DNA of 64,000 bases from JASLCR01 sp964619585 (GTDB taxonomy: Bacteria; Patescibacteriota; Saccharimonadia; Saccharimonadales; Saccharimonadaceae), in NCBI GenBank assembly GCA_964619585.1, contig CAZUCO010000003.1, positions 67,899-131,898 on the forward strand, in the 5' to 3' direction. This document shows positions 25,565-33,733 of this stretch, one piece after another. The translations under genes were made by a program, and so were the position numbers. How positions within the stretch are numbered: the first letter of the stretch is position 1; each line of letters opens with the position of its first letter. Under the pieces are notes generated by a model. That model was not told where the DNA came from, ran no database searches, and saw nothing but the letters and a program-made list of their open reading frames with translations.

Positions 25565-25960
25565 TTAAGTGTTACGATTTTTACTAAACTTTAAACTCAC
25601 CGAATTGATACAATATCGCTGGTCAGTCGGCACATCAAGCCCTTCACCTTCAAATACATGCCCAAGATGGCCACCACAGTTTGCACATGTGACCTCAGTT
25701 CGGCTCATACCATGCGAATCATCCTGATGAAACTCTACTGCGCCTTTTTTGGCATCATAAAAGCTCGGCCAGCCACAATGCGCATCAAATTTCTTTTCGC
25801 TATCAAATAGCTCCGCACCACATGCGGCACAAGTGTAGGTACCAGGATCAAATACACTGTCGTACTCACCGCTAAACGGTGCCTCGGTACCTTTTTCACG
25901 AAGTACAGCGTATTGCTCAGGAGTAAGCTCCTTCCTCCACTCAGCATCAGTTTTGTTCAT
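25565..25960 (-). CDS. msrB: Peptide-methionine (R)-S-oxide reductase
   Basis: Repairs methionine-R-sulfoxide in proteins. The 131-residue protein has both structural CxxC zinc pairs (CAAC, CANC), the family core HCGWPSFYDA, and catalytic Cys in QRYCINS. The start ATG 25960 overlaps the gdh stop as ATGA, so it is translated by coupling; the longer open frame to 26011 lies inside gdh. It is a stand-alone MsrB; no MsrA is seen in the window. The recycling thioredoxin is also not encoded here. Confidence 0.96.
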   Translation of the reverse strand: MNKTDAEWRKELTPEQYAVLREKGTEAPFSGEYDSVFDPGTYTCAACGAELFDSEKKFDAHCGWPSFYDAKKGAVEFHQDDSHGMSRTEVTCANCGGHLGHVFEGEGLDVPTDQRYCINSVSLKFSKNRNT

Positions 25961-27153
25961 CGCCCAATCCTTTCCAGCGCTATCATAAAAGCAGCTTCTT
26001 TGAGTGAGCAACCTTCGCTTTCTGCTCTCTCAAGTATAGTACTGACCGCTTGTGTCATCAGATCATCAAGTTGCTTGTTGACTCGATCTTCTGACCACGA
26101 CTTACCCTCTCGGTTTTGTAGCCATTCAAAATAACTCACTACAACGCCACCTGCGTTGGCGATCACATCTGGGATGACAGTCACATCACGAACCCAAAGT
26201 GCTTCGCTCGCTTCAAACGAGATTGGGCCATTAGCAAGCTCCAGGATCGTTTGTGCCTTGATTTGATCCTGATTATCACCCGTCACCACATCTTCAAGCG
26301 CCGCCAGCACAAGTACATCAACATCTTCGTACAGTAATTCTTCAGGTGCACCGAGGATTGCACCGCTGTACTCCAGCTCCTCGCCAAGTTGTCGAGAAAA
26401 GACACGATGCGCCATACCAAGCCCTTCGGTATGTTTGTAACTATGACGAGAATTAGACATTGCCACGACACGCACTCCAAGCTCTGCTTCAGCAAGCTTT
26501 GCAAAATAAAACCCAACATTTCCCATGCCCTGCACGGCAACCGTCAAGCCACGTGGTTCTATACTCTCAGCGGCTAGGTATTCTCTGAGCGCAATCACGC
26601 CACCACGACCCGTCGCCATCTCTCGGCCAAGTGACCCACCATTGTGGATACTCTTACCGGTAAAGCTCGCCTTTGTTTCATCTCCCGTCAGCCTACTGTA
26701 TTCATCCACCATCCAGTCCATCGTCATAGCATCGGTGTTCATGTCAGGAGCCGGCACATCTTTTTCTGGACCTATATGATCTTTAAACGCCCGGACATAG
26801 TCTCGAGCAATCTTTTCGACAGTTGCTGTATCATATTCGCGTGGATCAAACTGCACCCCGCCTTTACCACCTCCCATGGGGATACCAATAGCTGCAGACT
26901 TGATACTCATTAGCGTTGCAAGTGCTTGCACTTCATCTTGAGTGGTCTGAGCATGAAATCTCACGCCACCTTTAAACGGTCCACGTGCGTTGCTATGCTG
27001 CACACGGTAGGCCGGTAGCTTTTTTTCACCAACAGACAGCGTTGCGGTATGAATTGCATGAGGCGCTAGAAAGGCACGCAGCGTGTCATCTGTCCAGCCA
27101 AGCTTCTCGGCTGCACGAGTGATACTCGCCTGTGCACTCTCTAGCATGTTCAT
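25957..27153 (-). CDS. Glu/Leu/Phe/Val dehydrogenase (glutamate dehydrogenase-type)
   Basis: NAD(P)-dependent amino-acid dehydrogenase of 398 residues. The substrate-binding segment GPFKGGVRFH and MGGGKGGVQFDPRE contain the catalytic lysines, and PAPDMNTD holds the catalytic Asp. The Rossmann dinucleotide motif is AVQGMGNVGFYFAKL. By sequence it is closest to hexameric GDH; in a genome with little amino-acid metabolism it may feed 2-oxoglutarate or scavenge ammonium, or act on other amino acids. TATACT (minus strand, 27160-27165) ends 6 nt before ATG 27153; the mRNA is therefore leaderless. msrB follows with an ATGA overlap. Confidence 0.94.
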   Translation of the reverse strand: MNMLESAQASITRAAEKLGWTDDTLRAFLAPHAIHTATLSVGEKKLPAYRVQHSNARGPFKGGVRFHAQTTQDEVQALATLMSIKSAAIGIPMGGGKGGVQFDPREYDTATVEKIARDYVRAFKDHIGPEKDVPAPDMNTDAMTMDWMVDEYSRLTGDETKASFTGKSIHNGGSLGREMATGRGGVIALREYLAAESIEPRGLTVAVQGMGNVGFYFAKLAEAELGVRVVAMSNSRHSYKHTEGLGMAHRVFSRQLGEELEYSGAILGAPEELLYEDVDVLVLAALEDVVTGDNQDQIKAQTILELANGPISFEASEALWVRDVTVIPDVIANAGGVVVSYFEWLQNREGKSWSEDRVNKQLDDLMTQAVSTILERAESEGCSLKEAAFMIALERIGR

Positions 27154-27168
27154 ATTATTAGTATACGC

Positions 27169-27747
27169 CTACTGCTCACGAGCAGTTTTTAGCGCATCAG
27201 CGTACCAGACAAGACTTTCGATCACACCATGAACAGCCTGCTCGTTGACTTCTTGACCTTCAACGATCACACCATCTTCGCTGATCAGCTCTTGGATCTT
27301 GCCAAAGAACGTATGACTTGCCGGTACAGGTACAGCACCGAGGTTACTATTGACGATCAGTCGTACCTGCTCGTTGGCGCGAGAACCACCAACCACACCA
27401 TGGCTCACGATCGCTACTGGCTTTTTGATTAACTGGTAGTCAAGCAGGTCAATTGCGTTCTTGAGTGGTGCTGGGATACCGTGATTGTACTCTGGGGTAA
27501 CGATGATAAATCCATCGGCTTCACCCATCTTCTCAAGATACTTTTTAGTACCTTCGTCTAATTCCGGACGCTTGCCCGCCATAGGTGGGAGCGGTTCAGT
27601 CATAAATGGTAGATCAAACTCCTTTAGATCGATCAACTCCCACTCATGCTCGCCACTGATTTTCTTGGCTTCATTTAACGTCCATTTTGCCTGTCGATCA
27701 CTGACACGCTCAGCACGCGTACTTCCTACGATAACTGCAAGTTTCAT
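27169..27747 (-). CDS. NADPH-dependent FMN reductase family protein
   Basis: Flavodoxin-fold reductase of 192 residues in the FMN_red family. The phosphate-binding loop is GSTRAERVSDRQA near the N-terminus, then LIDLKEFDLPF and TPEYNHGIPAPLKNAIDLLD, the family's hallmark. Such enzymes reduce quinones, azo dyes or chromate, or supply reduced flavin. Unlike most neighbours it has a leader with a Shine-Dalgarno (AGAAGGGA). The promoter region includes the -10 TATACT (minus strand, overlapping 27770s) next to a perfect 16-bp palindrome at 27781-27796, so control by an unseen repressor is likely. Confidence 0.94.
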   Translation of the reverse strand: MKLAVIVGSTRAERVSDRQAKWTLNEAKKISGEHEWELIDLKEFDLPFMTEPLPPMAGKRPELDEGTKKYLEKMGEADGFIIVTPEYNHGIPAPLKNAIDLLDYQLIKKPVAIVSHGVVGGSRANEQVRLIVNSNLGAVPVPASHTFFGKIQELISEDGVIVEGQEVNEQAVHGVIESLVWYADALKTAREQ

Positions 27748-27780
27748 TGCATATTCCCTTCTTGTTTTTTGCTATACTTT

Positions 27781-27796
27781 ATATAGTATACTATAT
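27781..27796. promoter_or_regulatory. 16-bp palindrome upstream of the FMN reductase
   Basis: ATATAGTATACTATAT is a perfect palindrome, and a partial copy (GCTATACTTTATATAG) overlaps its left side. It lies 34 nt upstream of the reductase start, over its promoter, where a dimeric repressor of MarR/HxlR/TetR type would bind. The cognate regulator is not adjacent. Confidence 0.6.
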
Positions 27797-27808
27797 CGTT
27801 CCAAAATA

Positions 27809-27837
27809 AAACACCCCCTGCACCGGGAGGTGTTTAT
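27809..27837 (-). terminator. Terminator after mscL
   Basis: On the minus strand AAACACC...GGTGTTT arms enclose a GC-rich inner stem, followed by TTTTATTTT. It lies 16 nt after the mscL stop. Confidence 0.8.
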
Positions 27838-27852
27838 AACTACTGTTAAAGG

Positions 27853-28239
27853 CTAGTCTTTTTTCTTGTCCATTCGGTCAAGCTTTGCGATGTGAATCAC
27901 AAGATAAATCACAAAGGCTGTAGCAATAAGAGTGATAAGCGAACTTACGATCGCACCCCAACCAATAGCAACTTCTGCATTCTTACCCTCAGCTGCCATG
28001 ATCACCCACTTCATGCTATTGAGATCAACGCCACGTGTCATCAAAGCCACAAGTGGTGATACGAAGTTGTCAACGATCACCTTGACGCTGGCGCCTGCTG
28101 CTGTACCGATAGCTAGACCGACTGCCAGACCGACAACACCTTGCTCACGAATAAATGTCATGAATCCACCACCATGATTTTTTGATGCTTTGGCTGCTCG
28201 TGCTCGTGCCGCGGCAGCTCGTTCTTTTGCTGTTGCCAT
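27853..28239 (-). CDS. mscL: Large-conductance mechanosensitive channel
   Basis: Osmotic emergency valve of 128 residues. The family signature FMTFIREQGVVGLAVGLAIG is followed by the first pore helix, then NFVSPLVALMT, a loop, and the second membrane helix (ATAFVIYLVIHIAKL). An N-terminal extension of 25 residues rich in Ala, Lys and Arg (AAARARAAKASKNHGGG) precedes the channel; it is longer than in typical MscL and resembles a nucleic-acid or membrane-surface tail. The start has a full AGGAGG Shine-Dalgarno, unusual in this window. It is monocistronic, with a terminator on one side and cassette B on the other. Confidence 0.93.
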   Translation of the reverse strand: MATAKERAAAARARAAKASKNHGGGFMTFIREQGVVGLAVGLAIGTAAGASVKVIVDNFVSPLVALMTRGVDLNSMKWVIMAAEGKNAEVAIGWGAIVSSLITLIATAFVIYLVIHIAKLDRMDKKKD

Positions 28240-28312
28240 TAACTCCTCCTTATTTTAGTAGCTGGCTGATTAGAATTATACATCAAGTGTAGTCAAATAT
28301 AAGAAACGTTCG

Positions 28313-28365
28313 CCGCGAGGGGCGACCGTAGGCGGGGTCTCCGCTTTCTTGGTCGCCCCTCGCGG
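28313..28365 (-). terminator. Cassette B 3' inverted repeat
   Basis: CCGCGAGGGGCGACC (28313-28327) and GGTCGCCCCTCGCGG (28351-28365) are perfect 15-bp reverse complements around an internal GGCGGGG...CCGC hairpin. It follows the cassette B stop by about 50 nt on the minus strand. The T-run after it is poor, so it may be a processed 3' end rather than a classical terminator. Confidence 0.65.
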
Positions 28366-28411
28366 GGGTGTACAGAGCGTCCGTCAGAGGTGAGAACGAA
28401 CGCGCTGCAGC

Positions 28412-28729
28412 TCAGGGGGTAGGCATCGTCTGGCTCATCGCCAGCTCCTGACGGAAGGCCTCTTCGCCGCTCTCCGTCAGAGAGTACGCCTGGGTCCTCT
28501 CCTTGCACGGCCCCGAACGGGGGTCGTACATCGGGTCATCGGGCACGCCGGGCTCGTACTTGACGAGCCCCTGGCTGATGAGCCCGTTCAGAACCACCGG
28601 TGCGTCGGTGCGAGGGTACTGCCGAGTCGGGTCGTCATCAAGCCCGAACTGCGGAGCAAGCTCCTCCCAGTTGCGCCCGAAGATCGGTCCCTCCGCGAGC
28701 TTGCGAAGGATTATTGCCCGGATTCCCAT
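28412..28729 (-). CDS. Cassette B: winged-helix-like orphan protein
   Basis: Orphan protein of 105 residues in GC-rich codons. The order is helix (IRAIILRKLAEGPI), helix (NWEELAPQFGL), a linker, helix (DAPVVLNGLISQGLVKY), and a wing-like region with the closing strand TQAYSLTESGEEAFRQEL. This is the layout of small winged-helix proteins such as the PadR/ArsR group (YxLTxxGxxxx is typical of MarR/PadR wings). Two ATGs are in tandem; 28729 is preferred since AGGAGG is then 4-5 nt away, against 1-2 nt for 28732. The upstream leader has an attenuator-like arrangement (separate entries). It is transcribed against the plus strand between mscL and argS. Confidence 0.7.
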   Translation of the reverse strand: MGIRAIILRKLAEGPIFGRNWEELAPQFGLDDDPTRQYPRTDAPVVLNGLISQGLVKYEPGVPDDPMYDPRSGPCKERTQAYSLTESGEEAFRQELAMSQTMPTP

Positions 28730-28812
28730 CATTCCTCCTGGTTGGTTGTGGCATGTGCCTGGAAAACATGTTGTGTAACTTGCCTTCCATCCTGCTTCGT
28801 TCTGAATCAAAA

Positions 28813-28836
28813 GCCGCCGAGGTTCCCCTCGGCGGC
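28813..28836 (-). promoter_or_regulatory. Attenuator-type hairpin upstream of cassette B gene
   Basis: On the minus strand GCCGCCGAGG, loop GGAA, CCTCGGCGGC forms a 10-bp GC stem followed by TTTTGATT, a terminator. The same CCTCGGC occurs earlier, at the end of the leader-peptide frame (within 28861-28874), and can pair instead with the 5' arm, preventing the terminator. Two competing structures downstream of a short ORF are the signature of transcription attenuation. Confidence 0.55.
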
Positions 28837-28857
28837 CAAGAATCAAAACGATGAAAC

Positions 28858-28929
28858 TTACGCTGCCGAGGCACTATCAAAGAGTACGAGAATGAGCTTG
28901 TGACACATTGTACTCTGATATTTCGACAT
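28858..28929 (-). CDS. Putative leader peptide of cassette B
   Basis: A 23-codon frame from ATG 28929 to TAA 28858, preceded by GCAGGA 7 nt away. It begins at the right place (about 12 nt from the predicted transcript start near 28941) and ends with GCC TCG GCA GCG, which overlaps the antiterminator strand. A ribosome finishing the peptide would cover that strand and allow the terminator to form; a stalled ribosome would not. No run of a single regulatory codon is obvious, though Leu, Ile, Lys and Ser are frequent. Confidence 0.45.
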   Translation of the reverse strand: MSKYQSTMCHKLILVLFDSASAA

Positions 28930-28947
28930 AGTTAGTTCCTGCACCAG

Positions 28948-28976
28948 ATGATACACTTCTCATACACAGGTGTCAA
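28948..28976 (-). promoter_or_regulatory. Cassette B promoter
   Basis: TTGACA (minus strand, 28976-28971), 17 bp, TATCAT (28953-28948). It starts directly at the base after the argS stop codon, so cassette B is a separate transcription unit with a leader of about 210 nt. Confidence 0.7.
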
Positions 28977-30605
28977 CTACATCGTCTCAGGAGCATGGAT
29001 GCCAAGTATAGTGAGTCCAGCCTTAAGTGTATCCGCGTACAGCGACACGAGTCCAGCTCGATGCACCTCTTTTTCGTCGCCTACTACCTGATTTTTCTCG
29101 TAATAACGGTTAAACTCTTGTGCAAGCTCAAACAAATACGTGCAGATATGATGTGGTTCGAGCTGACGCGTGGCTACTTGCACAATCTCGTGATATTCAC
29201 CAAGTTTTCGCACCAGTGCACGATCCTCTTCGTAGAGAGTCGTAGGGATTGTAAACGAGCTTGCGGATTTTTCAAGGATACGTTTGGCACGAGCAAAGGC
29301 ATACTGTAAGTAACTACCTGTATTTCCACTCAAACTCACCGCCTCATTGATGTCGAAGACGACGTCACCGCCAATTTTTACCTTCAAGAACTGGTACCGA
29401 AGTGCTCCAGCGATGATCTCATCGGTCGCTTCGCCGCCTCGCGCTTCGATCGCTTTCTTGAATTCATCAAACAACCACCCAATTTCAACAACATCACCAT
29501 CGCGACTGCTCATCTTGCCTGTAGCAAGCTTCACAAGACCCGTCGGAATGTTAACCGTCTGATCCTTCTGCTCTGGCCAAATCTGTCCTGCCGCAGCAAT
29601 GACACCTTTGAAATACGCGGCTTGTTCGTCACCCGTCACAATATAACTATGATCAGGGTGGTAGTATTCATTCTTCAGCTGCATCAGACCAAGATCGCGA
29701 GCAGCATAGAGACCGCGGCCATTTGAAGCTACAAATGCATTATCAAATGCGCCGTATTGACTACCTTTAAAGATGAGCGCTCCGTCTGACTCCTGGAATA
29801 CAGCTGGTACATGCTCTTTGACGGTTTTGACACCTCGCATATCAGCATCGCTCTCGAGGAATCGTCGCTCAGTTGGGATATTACCAAGTCGAGCAACCGT
29901 TGCATCGATCTGCTCAAAGCTCCACGCTTTGCAGAGGTCGTAGATCTGAATATACAGACCTGTTTTTGGCTCAAATGATTGCTCAGCCAAGTCATTGATC
30001 TCTGCTTTAGCAGCTTCATCTTCCTTGTACGCCTTTGACCCAGCTGCATACATTTTACTCATGAAGGTATTGCGCTCATTTTCAGGAATTGATTCAATCT
30101 TGGAGAAATCACCATCCGCATAACGCAGCAAACTATACATACTCTTACCGACATGGAGACCGACATCACCATGATAACTAACTCGGTATGTTCGAGCACC
30201 ACTTAGCGCCAAAAGATTTGCGATGGTATCACCGATAACCGCATTGTAAGCATGGCCGATGTGCATGGCCTTAAACGGGTTGGGATTGTTGGTTTCGATT
30301 ACGACCGTCTGTCCGGCTCTCGAAGGAAGTGGCTCTTTCCTCACGAGCGCCAGTTTTGCGTCGTCAGTTAGCACGAGGTTGATAAAACCAGGCCCCGCCA
30401 CACTAACTTCTGAAAATTCTTCACTCTCACGTAGCTTCTCGGCGATTTGTTCCGCAACTTCTCGTGGATTTTTTTGTAGCTTGCCCGCTAGTTTCAATGC
30501 CACGTTGGTCGCATAGTCACCAAACTGAGGCTCCGGACGTGAAAACTCTGGCGCTTCCTGAACACCAAAAAGATCATTAATAATTTTTGCAATATCTGCT
30601 TCCAT
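28977..30605 (-). CDS. argS: Arginyl-tRNA synthetase
   Basis: Class I synthetase of 542 residues. The N-terminal Add-1 domain (FGDYATNVALKLAGKL) is followed by the HIGH motif in NPFKAMHIGHAYNAVIGD, then the Rossmann core, KMSSRDGDV near the C-terminal third, and the DALR-type anticodon-binding domain. It charges the tRNA-Arg(GCG) encoded at 61.5 kb among others. ATG 30605 is preferred to the in-frame GTG 30608, since TATACT (minus strand, 30614-30619) ends 8 nt before the ATG and the mRNA would be leaderless. Confidence 0.97.
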   Translation of the reverse strand: MEADIAKIINDLFGVQEAPEFSRPEPQFGDYATNVALKLAGKLQKNPREVAEQIAEKLRESEEFSEVSVAGPGFINLVLTDDAKLALVRKEPLPSRAGQTVVIETNNPNPFKAMHIGHAYNAVIGDTIANLLALSGARTYRVSYHGDVGLHVGKSMYSLLRYADGDFSKIESIPENERNTFMSKMYAAGSKAYKEDEAAKAEINDLAEQSFEPKTGLYIQIYDLCKAWSFEQIDATVARLGNIPTERRFLESDADMRGVKTVKEHVPAVFQESDGALIFKGSQYGAFDNAFVASNGRGLYAARDLGLMQLKNEYYHPDHSYIVTGDEQAAYFKGVIAAAGQIWPEQKDQTVNIPTGLVKLATGKMSSRDGDVVEIGWLFDEFKKAIEARGGEATDEIIAGALRYQFLKVKIGGDVVFDINEAVSLSGNTGSYLQYAFARAKRILEKSASSFTIPTTLYEEDRALVRKLGEYHEIVQVATRQLEPHHICTYLFELAQEFNRYYEKNQVVGDEKEVHRAGLVSLYADTLKAGLTILGIHAPETM

Positions 30606-30661
30606 CACCCTCTAGTATAACAGAGGCGATAGAAATGAGTGTTCAAATCAAATGATGATGA

Positions 30662-30808
30662 CTATTCATCGCCTAAAGCGATCTCGCGTGCCGGTGCAGA
30701 TGAGATAGGGCTCAAACCACGAACGGTCTGGAGCAGTACACGCATCACGCTCATATCATCGCCACCGATCATGGTGGAGTCCTGGTAAGTTGGGTGTTCT
30801 TCAGCCAT
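30662..30808 (-). CDS. Small orphan protein (48 residues)
   Basis: A short frame, ATG 30808 to TAG 30662, on the minus strand just upstream of argS. Codon use is balanced and protein-like, with GAA GAA CAC and GGT GGC GAT runs; the product is acidic with a central hydrophobic helix (MSVMRVLLQTV) and ends REIALGDE. An AT-rich box TATAAA is close to the start. No family is recognised. The frame fills an otherwise empty gap and is therefore likely real, but conservation would decide it. Confidence 0.5.
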   Translation of the reverse strand: MAEEHPTYQDSTMIGGDDMSVMRVLLQTVRGLSPISSAPAREIALGDE

Positions 30809-30943
30809 TGGTTTATACTTTTTTGTTTTAGGTTACTTGTATCTAAATATTATCATGCTAACAGATATTTGTCAATGTGCGTAAATATGAAAACTGTATG
30901 CATTGACTGTATTAATTCTGCTATTGTTGTTATCATAAGCAGT

Positions 30944-31498
30944 ATGAAGAACAAGTACGGGTTTACGATAGTTGAGTTGCTCATTGTCATCGTTGTGATT
31001 GCAATTCTCGCCGCCATTACGGTAGTTGCGTTCAATGGCATACAAGATAGGGCGCGGGCTTCAAAAATCAAGGCGGATGTATCCAATATTGCAAAAGCTA
31101 TGGCAGCCGCAAAACAACTTACTAGTAAAACAATCGTTGAACTGACCTCGACTCCGACAATTGGAGGCAACAATACCGGCACCGGAAGAAACTGCTGGTC
31201 AAAGCCAAACAGTACCGACCTTGCCGCAGTTCCAAAGACGGATAAATGCTGGACCGATTACTACGAGACTCTCCAAATTCTAACTGATAGTTCTGGTATA
31301 CGAGTTACTGGAATTGTCGATCCCTACGGAAGGCCCTACTTAATTGACCAGTCAGAAGGTGAAAATGTCGGTGGAAATTACTGCGTTAAAGATATTGTGT
31401 CAGCTTATCGATATCCTCATGTCGGTACGAGCTCTGCAGCGGCCTACGACCCCAATTATCTTGTTCAGATCAATAACATAACCCCAGGATGCATATAA
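30944..31498 (+). CDS. Type IV pilin-like protein (first of a pair)
   Basis: Prepilin of 184 residues. The type III signal MKNKYG|FTIVELLIVIVVIAIL has the cleavage glycine at 6, the conserved Glu at mature position 5 and a long hydrophobic helix. The C-terminal domain is Cys- and Tyr-containing (GRNCWSK, DKCWTDYYE, NYCVKD). Pilins build type IV pili used by Saccharibacteria relatives to reach or twitch on hosts. The frame is open upstream but ATG 30944 is the start, because TATCAT ends exactly 7 nt before it. The second pilin follows after 2 nt. Confidence 0.92.
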   Translation: MKNKYGFTIVELLIVIVVIAILAAITVVAFNGIQDRARASKIKADVSNIAKAMAAAKQLTSKTIVELTSTPTIGGNNTGTGRNCWSKPNSTDLAAVPKTDKCWTDYYETLQILTDSSGIRVTGIVDPYGRPYLIDQSEGENVGGNYCVKDIVSAYRYPHVGTSSAAAYDPNYLVQINNITPGCI

Positions 31499-31500
31499 TC

Positions 31501-32040
31501 ATGAAAAAGAACACTGTTGGACTCACCATCGTTGAACTACTAATTGTGATAGTCGTTATCGCTATCCTTGCATCGATATCGATGGTAGCCTACAACGGCA
31601 TTCAGTCGCGCGCGAAGCAAACGGCAAATCAAACAGCTGTCAGAAACTATGTACAAGCGTTGCAGCTCATGAAAGCCGATACCGGTAGCTTACCAGCAGG
31701 AAATAACAGTAACTCATCATGCCTTGGCCCGGAACCACAGCCTAGCCCTTGTGCCGTAGCTGGCCAAACTGCCTCAGCGGCCTCAACTGCTACTACCAAA
31801 AGTTTGCTGGAAAGGTATGGCGTACCGAATCAGCCAGGAATAGAAGGTGGCTATACGCACCTGGTATATAGTTCATCGTTTTACGGAGAACCTGCATTGC
31901 TATGGCAAGTCAATGCCGACCAAGAGTGCATTGGTTCGACTGGCCGTTTCCGGATAGATCCCAACTGGGTAGATGGCGTCAAATCAGGGCGTCGTACCAG
32001 CACGGTAACAACATGTTATATGTCACTAAGAGATTTATAA
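31501..32040 (+). CDS. Type IV pilin-like protein (second of a pair)
   Basis: Prepilin of 179 residues with signal MKKNTVG|LTIVELLIVIVVIAIL, the cleavage Gly at 7 and Glu at mature position 5. The helix continues into QSRAKQTANQTAVRNYV, as in class III signal pilins. The C-terminal domain has three cysteines (SSCLG, PSPCAVAG, DQECIG) and another near the end (TTCYMS). It starts 2 nt after the stop of the first pilin, so both are one operon made at similar levels; they may be major and minor subunits. The pair ends convergent with pyrG, 4 nt away. Confidence 0.92.
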   Translation: MKKNTVGLTIVELLIVIVVIAILASISMVAYNGIQSRAKQTANQTAVRNYVQALQLMKADTGSLPAGNNSNSSCLGPEPQPSPCAVAGQTASAASTATTKSLLERYGVPNQPGIEGGYTHLVYSSSFYGEPALLWQVNADQECIGSTGRFRIDPNWVDGVKSGRRTSTVTTCYMSLRDL

Positions 32041-32044
32041 GCCA

Positions 32045-33652
32045 CTAGCTTATTTTAGAGTGGCTCGCTCGTATGAGCCCCGCAAACAACGGATGTGCTT
32101 TGTACGGCCGACTACGAAATTCTGGATGAGCCTGGGTCGCGATGAAGTATGGATGATCAGCCGCTTCAACAAACTCGACCAAACGACCATCGGGTGATTC
32201 ACCCGATATAGTCAGGCCGCCGTCCTGGATCTGGTGTTCAAATTCCCTATTCACTTCGTAGCGGTGACGGTGTCGTTCAACAATTGTGTTCACGCCGTAG
32301 ACATTCGCAGCTAGAGATTCAGGCTTGAGCTCTGCCTCATAATCACCCAGTCGCAAAGTACCACCAGTCGATTCCTTCCCTTGCTGACCGTCCATGATAT
32401 ACACAACATTGTGTGGTGTCTTTTCATCAAACTCCGTCGAATGCGCATCTTCGAGCCCGGCTTTTCTAGCCGCAGCGACTACGGCGACCTGTAACCCCAG
32501 ACAGATGCCGAGGTAAGGCGTTTTATGACTGAGCGCGTAGCTCGCGGCAGCGATCTTTCCTTCGACTCCTCTACCACCGAAGCCGCCAGGTACAAGCAGC
32601 GCATCGACTGCTGCAAAATCATCATCTCTTGCCGTTTCCGCATTGATCCACACTACATCAAGTCCTACCTTCTCTTCCCAGGCGGCTGCTTTGAGTGCTT
32701 CCACTACCGAAATATATGTGTCTTCATTGTCCATATACTTTGCCACCAGTCCGACTTTGACACTTGCTTTTGGTGTACCGTTAACGGCTTCGATAAGCCC
32801 TTGCCACTTAGTCATATCAGGCTTGGTGGTGTTACCAACAAATGTACTCAAGAGATCATGAAGTGGCGACTCGGCAATAGTTGGCGGGATTCTATAGACG
32901 GTATCGACATTGGGCATGTCGACGATGTGGTCTTGCGGGATACCACTGAGTAGGCTGATCTTGCGTGCCACACTCTCTGGTGCTGGCTGTTCAGTACGTA
33001 CAATCACTGCATCTGGAAAGATACCAAAGCTCCTCAGATCGTGCATCGCATTCTGTGCCGGCTTCGTCTTGAACTCTTTGCTCGTACCGATAAATGGCAC
33101 GTACACCACATGGATATATAGACAGTTCTCGCGGCCTACTCGGGCAGAAAACTCACGAATTGCCTCAACAAATGCCAGCCCCTCATAGTCTCCGACCGTC
33201 CCACCGATCTCAACGATATGCACATCACTACCGTTGGCGGCTTCGGCAATCTTGTCCTGAATAGCATTGGTAAAGTGTGGCACTACCTGCACCGTCTTGC
33301 CGCGCAGGTTACCCGCCCGCTCGTCAGCGATAAGCTCCGACATGATTCGTCCGGCTAGACTCGCGTTTTTCTGTGTCAGCTCAATATCTAAAAATCGTTC
33401 ATAATGTCCGAGGTCGAGATCGGTCTCAGCCCCGTCTTTTGTCACAAAACATTCGCCATGTTCTGCGGGATTAAGTAAACCCGCATCTACATTGAGATAC
33501 GGGTCACATTTTTGAATGGAAACGTTTTCACCTTTTGCCTGCAAGACTGCACCTATACTTGCTGCGGTGATACCTTTCCCTACCCCCGAGAGAACACCCC
33601 CCGTTACAAATATATATTTCTGTGTTTTCCCATTTCGTTTCAACGTATCCAT
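32045..33652 (-). CDS. pyrG: CTP synthase
   Basis: Makes CTP from UTP, ATP and glutamine, 535 residues. The synthase domain starts KYIFVTGGVLSGVGKGI and continues with SIQKCDPYLNVDAG. The glutaminase domain has GFGGRGVEGKI, the nucleophile Cys in YLGICLGLQ, and the His-Glu pair in QAHPEF near the C-terminus. CTP supply fits the ribonucleotide reductase genes 3 kb away. TATAAT (minus strand, 33661-33666) ends 8 nt before ATG 33652: a leaderless mRNA. An NrdR-like palindrome lies further upstream, between pyrG and rnhA. Confidence 0.97.
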   Translation of the reverse strand: MDTLKRNGKTQKYIFVTGGVLSGVGKGITAASIGAVLQAKGENVSIQKCDPYLNVDAGLLNPAEHGECFVTKDGAETDLDLGHYERFLDIELTQKNASLAGRIMSELIADERAGNLRGKTVQVVPHFTNAIQDKIAEAANGSDVHIVEIGGTVGDYEGLAFVEAIREFSARVGRENCLYIHVVYVPFIGTSKEFKTKPAQNAMHDLRSFGIFPDAVIVRTEQPAPESVARKISLLSGIPQDHIVDMPNVDTVYRIPPTIAESPLHDLLSTFVGNTTKPDMTKWQGLIEAVNGTPKASVKVGLVAKYMDNEDTYISVVEALKAAAWEEKVGLDVVWINAETARDDDFAAVDALLVPGGFGGRGVEGKIAAASYALSHKTPYLGICLGLQVAVVAAARKAGLEDAHSTEFDEKTPHNVVYIMDGQQGKESTGGTLRLGDYEAELKPESLAANVYGVNTIVERHRHRYEVNREFEHQIQDGGLTISGESPDGRLVEFVEAADHPYFIATQAHPEFRSRPYKAHPLFAGLIRASHSKIS

Positions 33653-33717
33653 GGAATTTTATTATAGCAACCTTTTTCACAAAAACGCCATAGGTGGGGT
33701 GTTGTAGTTTTGTTACT

Positions 33718-33733
33718 ACACCATATATAGTAA
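33718..33733. promoter_or_regulatory. NrdR-box-like palindrome between pyrG and rnhA
   Basis: ACACCATATATAGTAA matches 13 of 16 positions of the published NrdR consensus ACACWATATATWGTGT. The stretch before it (GGTGTTG...TACTACA) resembles that before the palindrome upstream of nrdA at 41034-41049. It lies near the -35 region of rnhA. No second strong box 31 bp away was found, so the call is tentative. Confidence 0.4.
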
